Notes under the pieces: generated by a model
The model's database searches: none
What the model was told of the DNA's origin: nothing
The model's input: only the letters and a program-made list of their open reading frames with translations
Position numbers and translations under genes: made by a program
DNA from: Alphaproteobacteria bacterium
Lineage (GTDB): Bacteria > Pseudomonadota > Alphaproteobacteria > UBA9219
Length of the DNA stretch: 12,138 nt
Assembly: GCA_028716765.1 (NCBI GenBank)
Contig: JAQUPC010000066.1
Span: 1-12,138, forward strand
Direction of reading: 5' to 3'
In this document: positions 1 through 7,110 of the stretch, in pieces
How positions within the stretch are numbered: the first letter of the stretch is position 1
Layout: every line of letters starts with the position of its first letter

Positions 1-624
1 CTCGGCAGCCGGGGGATTATCGCCCATGATCAGCGTGTGTGCGCCGAATTTCGTTTTCGCCAATACCACAAAACCGAACAAGGCCCCGAGCAAGAGAAGA
101 GCGACGTGAATGGGCATTCCCATCCATTTCCCCTGCCCTGCGTTTACGATGTTCTCCGGCAAACCATAAAAAGGCTTGCCGTCCGAAACGATGAAGGCCG
201 CGGCGCGCGCCACGCTCATCATGCCGAGCGTGACGATAAAGCTCGGCGCTTTCGTCACGTTGATCAAAAATCCCGTCAGAAGGCCGCATAGGCTTCCCGT
301 AGCCACGGCAACAAAAGCGGCGGCGGCGGGAGAAGCCGCAAGCCCTTGTTGCACGGCATAGGCCGCCATCGTGCCGGAAAGCGCCATGACCGCCGCCGAG
401 GAAAGGTCAATGGCTCCGGAGGCGATGACGAAGGTCGTTCCCAGCGCCATTAAGCCGATCACGGCGCTCGCGGTCAGAATATTGCTGATGTTGGCGAGAC
501 TTAAAAAGCTCGGCGAGGCCCACGAGAAACCGATCCCCAAAGCCGCCAGAAACAACAGGCATTGCGCGAGGTAAAGACGGTTGGGGTTTTGGGATAAAAC
601 GCTCAATCTTATAAAACGTGTCAT
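1..624 (-). CDS. Sugar ABC transporter permease, RbsC family (3' end outside window)
   Basis: This is the inner-membrane permease of a ribose/allose-type ABC importer, which would form the channel for sugar delivered by the binding protein encoded just upstream. The frame is open from ATG at 624 to the window edge, giving 208 residues; RbsC is about 320, so roughly the last third is missing. The family motif GAIDLSSAAVMALSG lies at residues 70-84, and the stretch FGAHTLIMGDNPPAAE at 193-208 matches the RbsC segment that usually reads FGxHxxAIGGNxxAA. Hydrophobic segments lie near residues 20-38, 48-68, 98-121, 128-146 and 172-189. The start is supported by AAAGGA (minus strand, 638-633) 8 nt upstream. 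That site and the start codon lie inside a palindromic repeat. The ATPase gene is not in the window and may follow beyond position 1. The family is clear; the substrate is not. Confidence 0.9.
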   Translation of the reverse strand, partial: MTRFIRLSVLSQNPNRLYLAQCLLFLAALGIGFSWASPSFLSLANISNILTASAVIGLMALGTTFVIASGAIDLSSAAVMALSGTMAAYAVQQGLAASPAAAAFVAVATGSLCGLLTGFLINVTKAPSFIVTLGMMSVARAAAFIVSDGKPFYGLPENIVNAGQGKWMGMPIHVALLLLGALFGFVVLAKTKFGAHTLIMGDNPPAAE

Positions 625-708
625 TGCGAGCGTCCTTTAGGGCGCGAAGCAATCCAGCATGGGTTTGGAGACTGGATCGCCACGCCGCCGTTGGCGGCTC
701 GCGATGAC
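620..708. repeat. Palindromic intergenic repeat spanning the permease start
   Basis: This is an imperfect nested inverted repeat. The outer arms 620-631 and 697-708 pair at 11 of 12 positions (GTCATTGCGAGC against GTCATCGCGAGC). The inner arms 649-657 and 672-680 pair at 8 of 9 (GCAATCCAG against GCGATCCAG). A small GC hairpin (GCCGCC 684-689, GGCGGC 693-698) lies in the right half. Ends reading GTCATTGCGAGC and inner GCAATCCAG resemble a dispersed palindromic repeat seen in many bacterial genomes; that comparison is from memory. The element fills almost the whole gap between the binding-protein and permease genes. The permease start codon (622-624) lies in the outer arm and its ribosome binding site (633-638) between the two left arms. 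Confidence 0.75.
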
Positions 709-723
709 GGCTTTGCTTTGCAC

Positions 724-1710
724 CTAACGCACATACTGCATCAACGGATCGTTGACAGAGGAAAATTTCTCCTTTGTAAGCACCGGAGTCGGCGTAATTT
801 CCACCTGATCGACCTTTTTTCCTTCTCCCACCGCAAGCGCAAGTTCGACGGCGCGTTTGCCCATAAGATAGGGCAATTGCGCCACCGACGCCGTTAAACG
901 GCCTTCCTTGATCGCCTTGACGGCGTCAACGGTTCCATCAACGCCGATGATCTTTATTTGCGCGGACTTTCCGGCGTTGCGCACGGCTTCGACCGCGCCC
1001 AGCGCCATCGTATCGTTGGCCGCGTAGATAATGTCGAGATCAGGTTCGCGCTGAAGCATGTCGGCGGTGGTGTTCATGGCCTTCAGGCGGTCCCACTCTG
1101 CCGAGATCGAGGCCACAATTTTGGCACCCGGCATGACCTCTTTGAGCTTTTCGCTGAATCCGCCGACGCGCTTCTGCCCCGGCGCGCTGCCGGCCAACCC
1201 TTCCAGAATAAAAATCTTCGGGTCCGGCTTCCCGGCGATGCCTGCCGCGTATTTCGCGGCTTCCTGACCGATCAGATAGTTGTCGGAACCGACGGTGAAC
1301 GCAAGCCTGACCCCGGCCTTTTCGGCCTCGGCCACCGGCGTGCCGGCATCGACGTCAGCAACGATGATACCCGCCTTGGCAGCCTGCTTGAAACACTGGA
1401 TGCCGACCGCAGGCGTCACGGCGCCCATCACCAGCACCTTGGGCTTGCGCTGAATGGCCGCGAGACACTGGTTCAGTTCGCCCTCGGAATCGCGATCGGT
1501 TTCGGACTGGTAAATGCTGGCCTTAATGCCCTTGGCCTTGGCCGTTTCCTTGATCCCGTCCTCCATCGCCGCCCAGTAGGGATTTCCGCGCCCCTTGAGG
1601 ATGAAAACGTATTCGTCTTTTTCGGCGGCGCGCGCCAACGGTGAAAACGATACCAAGGCGGCAATAAGAGCAACGAAAAAGGCACCTGCGATTTTTTGTA
1701 GGGTGTTCAT
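724..1710 (-). CDS. Periplasmic sugar-binding protein of ABC importer (D-allose/ribose type)
   Basis: This 328-residue protein is a periplasmic-binding-protein type I (Peripla_BP_4) subunit that would capture a sugar and hand it to the permease encoded next. Residues 1-28 form a signal peptide with a hydrophobic core at 8-22 and cleavage after ARA. Ligand-site landmarks are NPYW at 43-46, AEWDRLKAMNT at 204-214, IIYAANDTMALGAVEA at 227-242, GVDG at 256-259 and VAQ at 276-278. The WDR...LQR.P...YxANDTMA...VxNAGK pattern resembles E. coli AlsB (D-allose) more than RbsB, but I cannot assign a substrate. The start ATG at 1710 has GGAG 9 nt upstream. It is the first recognised gene of the importer, and the permease follows after a 99-nt gap occupied by the repeat. 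Confidence 0.93.
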   Translation of the reverse strand: MNTLQKIAGAFFVALIAALVSFSPLARAAEKDEYVFILKGRGNPYWAAMEDGIKETAKAKGIKASIYQSETDRDSEGELNQCLAAIQRKPKVLVMGAVTPAVGIQCFKQAAKAGIIVADVDAGTPVAEAEKAGVRLAFTVGSDNYLIGQEAAKYAAGIAGKPDPKIFILEGLAGSAPGQKRVGGFSEKLKEVMPGAKIVASISAEWDRLKAMNTTADMLQREPDLDIIYAANDTMALGAVEAVRNAGKSAQIKIIGVDGTVDAVKAIKEGRLTASVAQLPYLMGKRAVELALAVGEGKKVDQVEITPTPVLTKEKFSSVNDPLMQYVR

Positions 1711-1758
1711 GGATTTTTTCTCCGTAACTGGATGATCCGAATGTTGCCGTTTGCCTGT

Positions 1759-1764
1759 TTTATA
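1759..1764 (-). promoter_or_regulatory. Candidate -10 element for the sugar importer genes
   Basis: On the minus strand TATAAA lies about 50 nt upstream of the binding-protein start, overlapping the stop codon of the preceding small gene. A convincing -35 hexamer is not visible at the usual distance (the best at an 18-nt spacing is TTAGAG), so this is only a candidate. An activator-dependent promoter, or read-through from the upstream gene, would fit equally well. Confidence 0.25.
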
Positions 1765-2092
1765 CTGGCGTTGGCTGCCCCCCTCTAATTTTGTTCCGTG
1801 CCTGTTTTGTTATGCTAAACCGTCCTTCTTTTTCGTTATATTTAATATCGCCTTCGTGTAATCCATATTTTTCCATAGCCGCTTTCATAAGCTCCGCAAC
1901 ATCTTTTTGTCTCAAGGGTTCACGCGGATTCTTCAAACGGTTTTCCAGAACTGCTTTATGGGAGCACTCGGCGTCGCCTCTTCCTTCCAACATATCGTTG
2001 AGAAGAAAGTCAGGCTCGAACTCTCTAGTTGTAAGATAAATGATGGCTTCACCGCCAATGTCGGGCGGAAATGATTTGCTTGTGCCGGTCAT
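1760..2092 (-). CDS. Hypothetical protein, 110 residues
   Basis: I do not recognise this protein. It is short, charged and soluble, without a signal peptide or membrane segment. The C-terminal half is rich in Lys, Glu and Arg, with a likely helix (QKDVAELMKAAMEKYGLHEG) followed by a basic tail. ATG at 2092 is chosen because AAAGGAA (minus strand, 2106-2100) lies 7 nt upstream of it. An in-frame ATG at 2113 would add seven residues, but the ribosome binding site falls inside that extension. Base composition is distinctly AT-richer than the neighbouring transporter genes, which may indicate a different origin. It ends about 50 nt before the sugar-binding protein gene and could be co-transcribed with it, but nothing ties it to transport. 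Confidence 0.6.
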   Translation of the reverse strand: MTGTSKSFPPDIGGEAIIYLTTREFEPDFLLNDMLEGRGDAECSHKAVLENRLKNPREPLRQKDVAELMKAAMEKYGLHEGDIKYNEKEGRFSITKQARNKIRGGQPTPV

Positions 2093-2099
2093 AACCAAG

Positions 2100-2106
2100 T
2101 TCCTTT
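2100..2106 (-). promoter_or_regulatory. Ribosome binding site fixing the start at 2092
   Basis: AAAGGAA on the minus strand sits 7 nt before ATG 2092. This favours a 110-residue product over the 117-residue reading from 2113. Confidence 0.55.
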
Positions 2107-2176
2107 CGGCCAATGCTGCATAAGATCAGAAAAAGTCTTATTACATTGGCACGAAACTCACAAGGGCTGCAGGTTT

Positions 2177-2482
2177 TTACGTCCTTTCCCGGTGCGTCAT
2201 GCGATAGCTCCAGACGACCTTGTCGTTGCCGGTCTCAGCGACATGCACCTCGCGCGCCCTGCGCAGCGCCTCCACGATTCTCTGGCTCCGGATCTTGAGG
2301 ATGACCTGCTCCCGGGGCGAGCGCCGGAGCATGCAATAAGGACCGTTGAACCAGTACGAGGCCTGATCGTCGGGCCGGGAATCCGAAAAGGCGCTGAACG
2401 TCAAACGGGCGGTCTGCTGGGCCGGGGTATAAACAAAATCAAAGACCCCTGTATTGGAGGCATTCTTCATTGAAATATCCAT
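2177..2482 (-). CDS. Hypothetical protein, 101 residues
   Basis: This is a small protein of unknown function. The N-terminal half contains aromatic, strand-like stretches (GVFDFVYTPAQQTARLTFSA at 12-31, ASYWFNGPYCMLRR at 41-54). The second half is a basic amphipathic helix-like region (residues 60-80), ending MTHRERT. There is no signal peptide or membrane segment. The start could be ATG 2482 or ATG 2470; neither has a strong ribosome binding site. A plus-strand frame covers nearly the same interval (2192-2473), but its translation is less protein-like, so the minus strand is preferred. It is divergent from rne and upstream of the 1760-2092 gene with an 84-nt gap. Confidence 0.5.
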   Translation of the reverse strand: MDISMKNASNTGVFDFVYTPAQQTARLTFSAFSDSRPDDQASYWFNGPYCMLRRSPREQVILKIRSQRIVEALRRAREVHVAETGNDKVVWSYRMTHRERT

Positions 2483-2608
2483 TTGTATCTATTGGTTAAA
2501 TATTGCGTTCGCAGTTGCACAAAATATACGAACAGCGGCAAGAACATAAAACTTTCAGGCACTTCTGCCGGAAAAGGCAACAATCTTGCAACCCCGGTCA
2601 ATAACGGG

Positions 2609-2638
2609 TTGTTTTATGCCCCATTTTGCGGTTATGAT
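2609..2638 (+). promoter_or_regulatory. Candidate promoter for rne
   Basis: TTGTTT (2609-2614) and TATGAT (2633-2638) are separated by 18 nt. They match sigma70 consensus hexamers at four and five positions respectively and point toward rne. This is the best pair I saw in the gap, but no transcription data support it. Confidence 0.35.
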
Positions 2639-2775
2639 ACCCGACAGGAGCGGTAGATCTGGCAATAGTTAATAGCCGATAATGGCTAAAACCCCGGAAA
2701 AGCAATGCGTTAATTTTTGCCGGGTGCTGTTTTATCGAACCTGAAAAGCGCGCCGTAAAAGCCGTGCTCATGGAT

Positions 2776-2784
2776 TTATCCACA
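2776..2784 (+). promoter_or_regulatory. Perfect DnaA-box match
   Basis: TTATCCACA matches the high-affinity DnaA box exactly, about 140 nt before the rne start and downstream of the candidate promoter. I noticed no second box nearby, so this is not an origin. It may be chance or a DnaA regulatory site. Confidence 0.3.
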
Positions 2785-2819
2785 GGCATGGAAAGCAAGG
2801 CAGCGCGAAATTGTTAACA

Positions 2820-2836
2820 GCTGGCAGGGGGCCAGC
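2820..2836 (+). promoter_or_regulatory. Leader hairpin before rne
   Basis: GCTGGC (2820-2825) and GCCAGC (2831-2836) form a perfect 6-bp stem with a 5-nt G-rich loop, about 90 nt upstream of the rne start codon. No T-run follows, so it is not an intrinsic terminator. It could be part of a structured 5' leader. Confidence 0.3.
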
Positions 2837-2924
2837 ATGACATTGACACAACGAATTTGCCGGTTCAGGCGCGCCAGGGATCTCCATTCACTCCCAAGCG
2901 CGACGGTCCGGCAGGAGAGAAAAA

Positions 2925-5546
2925 ATGACAAAGCGTATGCTTGTGGATGCAACGCATCCCGAGGAAACGCGTGTAGCTATTGTTGACAGCTACCGCGATA
3001 TCAACCGGTTGGACGATCTTGATTTTGACTTAACGAGCAAACCCGTCCTTCGCGGCAATATTTATCTGGCCAAAGTGATGCGGATCGAGCCGTCTCTGCA
3101 GGCGGCTTTCGTCGAATACGGCGGCAACCGTCACGGCTTCCTTCCCTTCTCGGAAATCCATGCGGACTACTTCCGCATTCCTATGGCCGACCGGCCGCAA
3201 GATGAAGAGCCGGAAACCGCCGAAGACTTCGACGCCTCCGAAGAAGATGCCCCCCAAGAAGGCACCTTGCCCCCGGACGACATCGATCACGAAAACGACG
3301 ATGGCGCCGGAGACGACCGTGAGGTTATGAGCGCGGAAGATCATGCGGAAAACGGGCAACCCTTAACGGAAGATCCCGCCCCGGCGCCCGCGGCCGCAAG
3401 CGTTTTCGGCGACGACGAATTGCACGAAGGCCTCATTACCGATTTCGGCAACGCCATCGTCCCTTCGATGACGATGACGGACGTGCCGATGGTCCCCGAA
3501 CGCGTCGAAAGCGTCGGCGGCGATATGGCCGAGCGCGTCGTGCACCGCCACCGTCCGCGCTACAAAATTCAGGAAGTTCTGAAGCGCGGCCAGATCATGT
3601 TGATTCAGGTCGTCAAGGAAGAGCGCGGCAACAAAGGCGCGGCGCTGACCTCCTATCTTTCCCTCGCGGGCCGTTATTGCGTGCTGATGCCGAACACCGA
3701 TCACGGCGGCGGCGTTTCGCGCAAGATCACGAACCATCAAGACCGCCGCCGGATGAAGGAAATTCTCGATCAGCTCGAGATTCCGGAAGGCATGGCCGTC
3801 ATTCTCCGCACGGCGGGAATGGAACAGGAGCCGCAGGAAATCCAGCGCGATCTGGACTATCTGCTGCGCCTTTGGGACAACATCCGCGAACAGACGCTGG
3901 TATCTACGGCGCCGGCGCTGATTTACGAAGAAGCCAATCTCATCAAGCGTTCGGTGCGCGATCTGTACTCGAAAGACATCGCCGAAATACTGGTGGCAGG
4001 CAAGGAAGGCTACGACCGCGCGCGCGAGTTTATGGCGGCGCTCATGCCGGACCAGGTCGACAAGATCAGGCTCTACGACGATCCCATCCCTCTCTTTTTC
4101 CGCTATCACGTCGAAAACCAGATCGACAAGCTGCATAGCCCCGTCGTTCAGCTGCGTTCGGGCGGTTATATCGTCATCAACCCAACCGAAGCGCTGGTGG
4201 CCATCGACGTCAACTCCGGCCGCGCCACGCGCGAACGTCATATCGAGGAAACCGCGCTCAAAACCAACCTCGAAGCCGCCGACGAAATCGCCCGGCAGCT
4301 GCGCCTGCGCGATCTGGCCGGCCTGATCGTCATCGACTTTATCGACATGGAAGACGGCCGCAACAACGCCGCCGTCGAACGCCGCCTCAAAGAGGCGATG
4401 AAGAACGACCGCGCGCGCCTGCAAATCGGGCGCATTTCGCTTTTCGGCCTTCTGGAGCTGTCGCGGCAGCGGCTCAGGCCAAGCCTGCTTGAGATCAATT
4501 TCGAGAAGTGCCCGCATTGCGGCGGCGTCGGCTTGATCCGTTCGGTGGACTCGGCGGCGCTTTCCATTCTGCGCGTCATCGAGGAAGAAGGCATCAAGCA
4601 GCGCGGCATCGACTTAACGTTCCACGTGCCGACCAAAATCGCCATTTATCTTTTAAACCAGAAACGCGACGCGCTGCATGCGATCGAACAGCGTTACGAC
4701 CTGCATGTTCTGCTTCTCGGCGAAGACGATATCGTGCCGCCCGACTACAAGCTTGAGAAATCGCGCCAGCGCTCCGGCGGACGAAGGGGCGGACCTGCCG
4801 TTAACGCCGATCAGGTTCTGGCCGACACGGACCGCGCCCCGCAAGACTATCAAGTTCAAGACGATGCCGACGACGCGCCCGCGCCCGATGACAGCCGCGA
4901 GATGGCGGACGAGATGCGAAGCGAAGAACCCGGCGAAGCCTCGCAAGACCGCGAATCGCACCGCCGCCGGTTTCGCCAGGGCGGACGGGACAACCGCCGC
5001 AAAGGCAATCACGGCAATCGCGACCGCAAGTCTCAGCAGAACAAGCCGCCGCGCGGCCCGGCTTCCGAAGATCAGCCGGACACGATGTCCGCAGGGCCGC
5101 AAGCGTTCAACGTTCCGGATTCAAACGGCGAACCGCCGACAACCGGAGCCGAAGGCGCCACGCCTGAGGATCATCAGGATCCGTCGCAGCGCCGCCGCCG
5201 CCGCGGACGCCGGGGCGGACGCCGCCGCGGTAACAGCGGTGAAGGACAGCCCTTAAATGAACGCGGTAATGATCGCGGCAACCGCTGGACACCCAATCAG
5301 CGCCAGGGATCGCCGCGTCAACCGGACTACGTGCCCGGCCCGGCAGCGCCCGTTGCCGCCCCGACCGCCTTCCCCGCAAGCGTGCATGACATCGACACGA
5401 CGCCTCGCGTCGGGCCTACGCCTACTTCAAGAGAAACGGCTCGCCGGGAAACGGCTGCATCGCCGTCCTATGAGATCGTCAACCCGGCTTCCGACAAGCC
5501 GAAAGGCGGTTGGTGGCGCCGGATAACGGGACAAACGGAGCAATAA
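2925..5546 (+). CDS. rne: Ribonuclease E (degradosome scaffold)
   Basis: This endoribonuclease cuts single-stranded AU-rich RNA in mRNA decay and rRNA/tRNA processing and scaffolds the degradosome. The 873 residues run in order: an S1 RNA-binding domain from about 38, split by a D/E-rich insert at about 87-205 and resuming near RPRYKIQEVLKRGQ (210-223); the 5'-sensor/RNase H-like region; and a DNase I-like catalytic core with AIDVNSG (D428, N430) and VIDFIDM (D471), matching E. coli D303, N305 and D346. The Zn-link CPHC is at 529-532. After about 615 the chain is disordered, with Arg-rich tracts at 679-702 and 756-769. It ends with KGGWWRRITG (860-869), the GWW motif that binds PNPase in Caulobacter. 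The start ATG has AGGAGAG just upstream. It is transcribed alone, after a long leader. Confidence 0.97.
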   Translation: MTKRMLVDATHPEETRVAIVDSYRDINRLDDLDFDLTSKPVLRGNIYLAKVMRIEPSLQAAFVEYGGNRHGFLPFSEIHADYFRIPMADRPQDEEPETAEDFDASEEDAPQEGTLPPDDIDHENDDGAGDDREVMSAEDHAENGQPLTEDPAPAPAAASVFGDDELHEGLITDFGNAIVPSMTMTDVPMVPERVESVGGDMAERVVHRHRPRYKIQEVLKRGQIMLIQVVKEERGNKGAALTSYLSLAGRYCVLMPNTDHGGGVSRKITNHQDRRRMKEILDQLEIPEGMAVILRTAGMEQEPQEIQRDLDYLLRLWDNIREQTLVSTAPALIYEEANLIKRSVRDLYSKDIAEILVAGKEGYDRAREFMAALMPDQVDKIRLYDDPIPLFFRYHVENQIDKLHSPVVQLRSGGYIVINPTEALVAIDVNSGRATRERHIEETALKTNLEAADEIARQLRLRDLAGLIVIDFIDMEDGRNNAAVERRLKEAMKNDRARLQIGRISLFGLLELSRQRLRPSLLEINFEKCPHCGGVGLIRSVDSAALSILRVIEEEGIKQRGIDLTFHVPTKIAIYLLNQKRDALHAIEQRYDLHVLLLGEDDIVPPDYKLEKSRQRSGGRRGGPAVNADQVLADTDRAPQDYQVQDDADDAPAPDDSREMADEMRSEEPGEASQDRESHRRRFRQGGRDNRRKGNHGNRDRKSQQNKPPRGPASEDQPDTMSAGPQAFNVPDSNGEPPTTGAEGATPEDHQDPSQRRRRRGRRGGRRRGNSGEGQPLNERGNDRGNRWTPNQRQGSPRQPDYVPGPAAPVAAPTAFPASVHDIDTTPRVGPTPTSRETARRETAASPSYEIVNPASDKPKGGWWRRITGQTEQ

Positions 5547-5664
5547 TCCGGACCTGTGCTTGCGCCATCCTGCCGCCACATCTTTATGAAGTAATGGCTG
5601 TATGCGATTTGTAGCTGCTCTAACACCCAGCCGGAATCTCCGCTTTCTTCAGCAACACCTTGCG

Positions 5665-7047
5665 ATGGGCAAAGGGCTGAAAATAATTCTGATCGCCCTA
5701 CTGACCCTTGCCTTAGGGTTTGCGTCGGCTGCGCCGTCCCCCGCCTTCGCCCAAGGCGAAGGCATCTCGATGATCCGGGATGCGGAGATCGAGCATTATT
5801 TGCGTACGCTCGCCGCGCCAATCTACCGCGCCGCGGATATCGACCCGGATTCCGTCAGCATATTCATCGTCAACAGCAACGTCGTGAACGCTTTCGTCGC
5901 GGAAGGCATGAACGAATTCTTTTACACGGGCCTTTTGCTCTTGACGGATTCGCCCGAACAGCTTGCGGGCGTCATCGCGCACGAAACGGGCCATATCGCA
6001 GGCGGCCATTTGATACGGGGCCGCGAGGCTATGGGCAACGCGTCCGCCGAAGCTATTCTCGGCATGCTTTTAGGGCTTGCGGCGGGCATAGCCTCCGGCA
6101 ATGGCCAGGTCGCTATGGGCGCCATCAGCGGCAGCCAGCAAATCGCCGAACGCAATATGCTGAGTTTCAGCCGGAGCGTTGAATCCTCGGCGGATTCCGC
6201 CGCCATGTCCTATCTCGATCGGGCAGGCATGACGTCGAACGGCATGGAAGAATTCATGAAAAAGCTCGGCGCGCAAGACCTTCTCCCTGTCGACCGCCAG
6301 GTCCAATATGTCCGCACCCACCCTTTGACGCAGGATCGTATCGACGCCGTCGGGCATCATCTTGAACATTCGTCTTACGCCAAGGCGAAGCTCGATCCCA
6401 AATTCGCGGTCATGCATGAACGCATGAAAGCAAAGCTTCTCGGTTACCTGCAGCCCCAAATGGCGCTGCTCCGCTATACCGACAAAGACCCGCGCCTGCC
6501 CGCACGCTATGCGCGCGCGATCGCCCTTTATCAAACGAGCCAGCTTCCGCGCGCGTTAGCCTTGACCGACGGGCTTATCAAAGAAGAACCAAAAAACCCG
6601 TTTTTCATCGAATTGAAAGCCCAGATGCTTTTTGAAAACAGCCAGGTCGACGAAGCCGTGACGCATTACAGGAAGGCTCTCGATCTTCTGCCGGACTCGG
6701 CGCTGCTGCGCCTCGAGTATGCGCGCGCGCTGCTGGAATCCAATCATCCGGAAACGCTGGACGAAGTCATCCGGCAATTGACCGAAGCCAATCGCAAGGA
6801 ACCGCACGATCCGGAAATATGGCGCCTCCTGGCATCGGCATGGGGACAAAAGAACGAAATTACAAAAGACGCGAAGTACGGAGGCTACGCCTCCTATGCC
6901 CTGGCCGAAGAATCTGCGGCGAGAGGCGCCGACCGCGAAGCCAAGCAATTCGCCGACCGCGCCTTGAAAGTATTGCCGAAAGGCTCGCCCTATTGGCTGC
7001 GGGCGCAGGATATTAAGCTTAGCACGGAAGACGATAGCCATCGTTGA
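5665..7047 (+). CDS. M48 family metalloprotease with TPR repeats (BepA-like)
   Basis: This is a periplasmic zinc metallopeptidase related to E. coli BepA, which monitors outer-membrane protein (LptD/BAM) assembly. From ATG 5665 it has 460 residues. The signal peptide MGKGLK plus a hydrophobic core ends after AFA (residue 29). The zinc motif HETGH is at 106-110, with a second-helix motif ESSAD at 173-177 as the likely third ligand. THP at 218-220 is a conserved BepA-family spot near the active site. A TPR-like helical region covers about 281-450. ATG 5602 would add 21 residues to the signal peptide; neither start has a clear ribosome binding site, and 5665 is preferred because it gives a normal n-region. 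It lies 63 nt before the DsbA-like gene, probably in one transcript. Confidence 0.92.
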   Translation: MGKGLKIILIALLTLALGFASAAPSPAFAQGEGISMIRDAEIEHYLRTLAAPIYRAADIDPDSVSIFIVNSNVVNAFVAEGMNEFFYTGLLLLTDSPEQLAGVIAHETGHIAGGHLIRGREAMGNASAEAILGMLLGLAAGIASGNGQVAMGAISGSQQIAERNMLSFSRSVESSADSAAMSYLDRAGMTSNGMEEFMKKLGAQDLLPVDRQVQYVRTHPLTQDRIDAVGHHLEHSSYAKAKLDPKFAVMHERMKAKLLGYLQPQMALLRYTDKDPRLPARYARAIALYQTSQLPRALALTDGLIKEEPKNPFFIELKAQMLFENSQVDEAVTHYRKALDLLPDSALLRLEYARALLESNHPETLDEVIRQLTEANRKEPHDPEIWRLLASAWGQKNEITKDAKYGGYASYALAEESAARGADREAKQFADRALKVLPKGSPYWLRAQDIKLSTEDDSHR

Positions 7048-7110
7048 CTCCTGCCCCAAAACTTGGTTTTGTGTCGTCCAACGTTTATTAACCTTTAGCG
7101 GGAGTTTTTC

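Larger units (their letters stand above)
2483..2924. other. Gene-free divergent region upstream of rne
   Basis: These 442 bases contain no convincing gene; a 66-codon minus-strand frame at 2598-2798 gives an unremarkable translation. The region is AT-richer than its flanks and should hold the rne promoter and leader. Visible elements are a sigma70-like promoter (2609-2638), an inverted repeat TAGCC/GGCTA around 2673-2690, a perfect DnaA-box match (2776-2784) and a GC hairpin (2820-2836). A promoter at 2609-2638 would give a leader of about 280 nt. Long rne leaders in enterobacteria mediate autoregulation by RNase E; whether this one does is inference. Confidence 0.6.

Noticed and set aside
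1..289. Separate small gene on the minus strand within the first 300 bases
   Set aside because: The RbsC-like frame that runs off the window edge explains this region; the 90-codon frame is out of phase with it.
958..1644. Plus-strand frame of 228 codons over the sugar-binding protein
   Set aside because: It is a shadow of a clear Peripla_BP_4 gene with signal peptide and ligand motifs; the plus-strand product resembles nothing and is rich in Arg, His and Gly.
2192..2473. Plus-strand frame of 93 codons opposite the 101-residue hypothetical gene
   Set aside because: Its ends nearly coincide with the minus-strand gene and its product looks less protein-like; with no homology available this is a judgement, reflected in the modest confidence of the minus-strand call.
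2776..2784. Replication origin
   Set aside because: Only one DnaA box, no cluster and no origin-linked genes such as dnaA, dnaN or parAB in the window.
3363..4517. Long minus-strand frame of 384 codons inside rne
   Set aside because: It is antisense to the unmistakable catalytic half of RNase E, and its translation shows GC-driven repeats of Val, Asp, Phe and His rather than a family. The open frame follows from codon bias on the coding strand.
5176..5237. Tandem DNA repeat in the 3' part of rne
   Set aside because: The CGCCGC runs simply encode the Arg-rich RNA-binding tract; no regular repeat unit is present.
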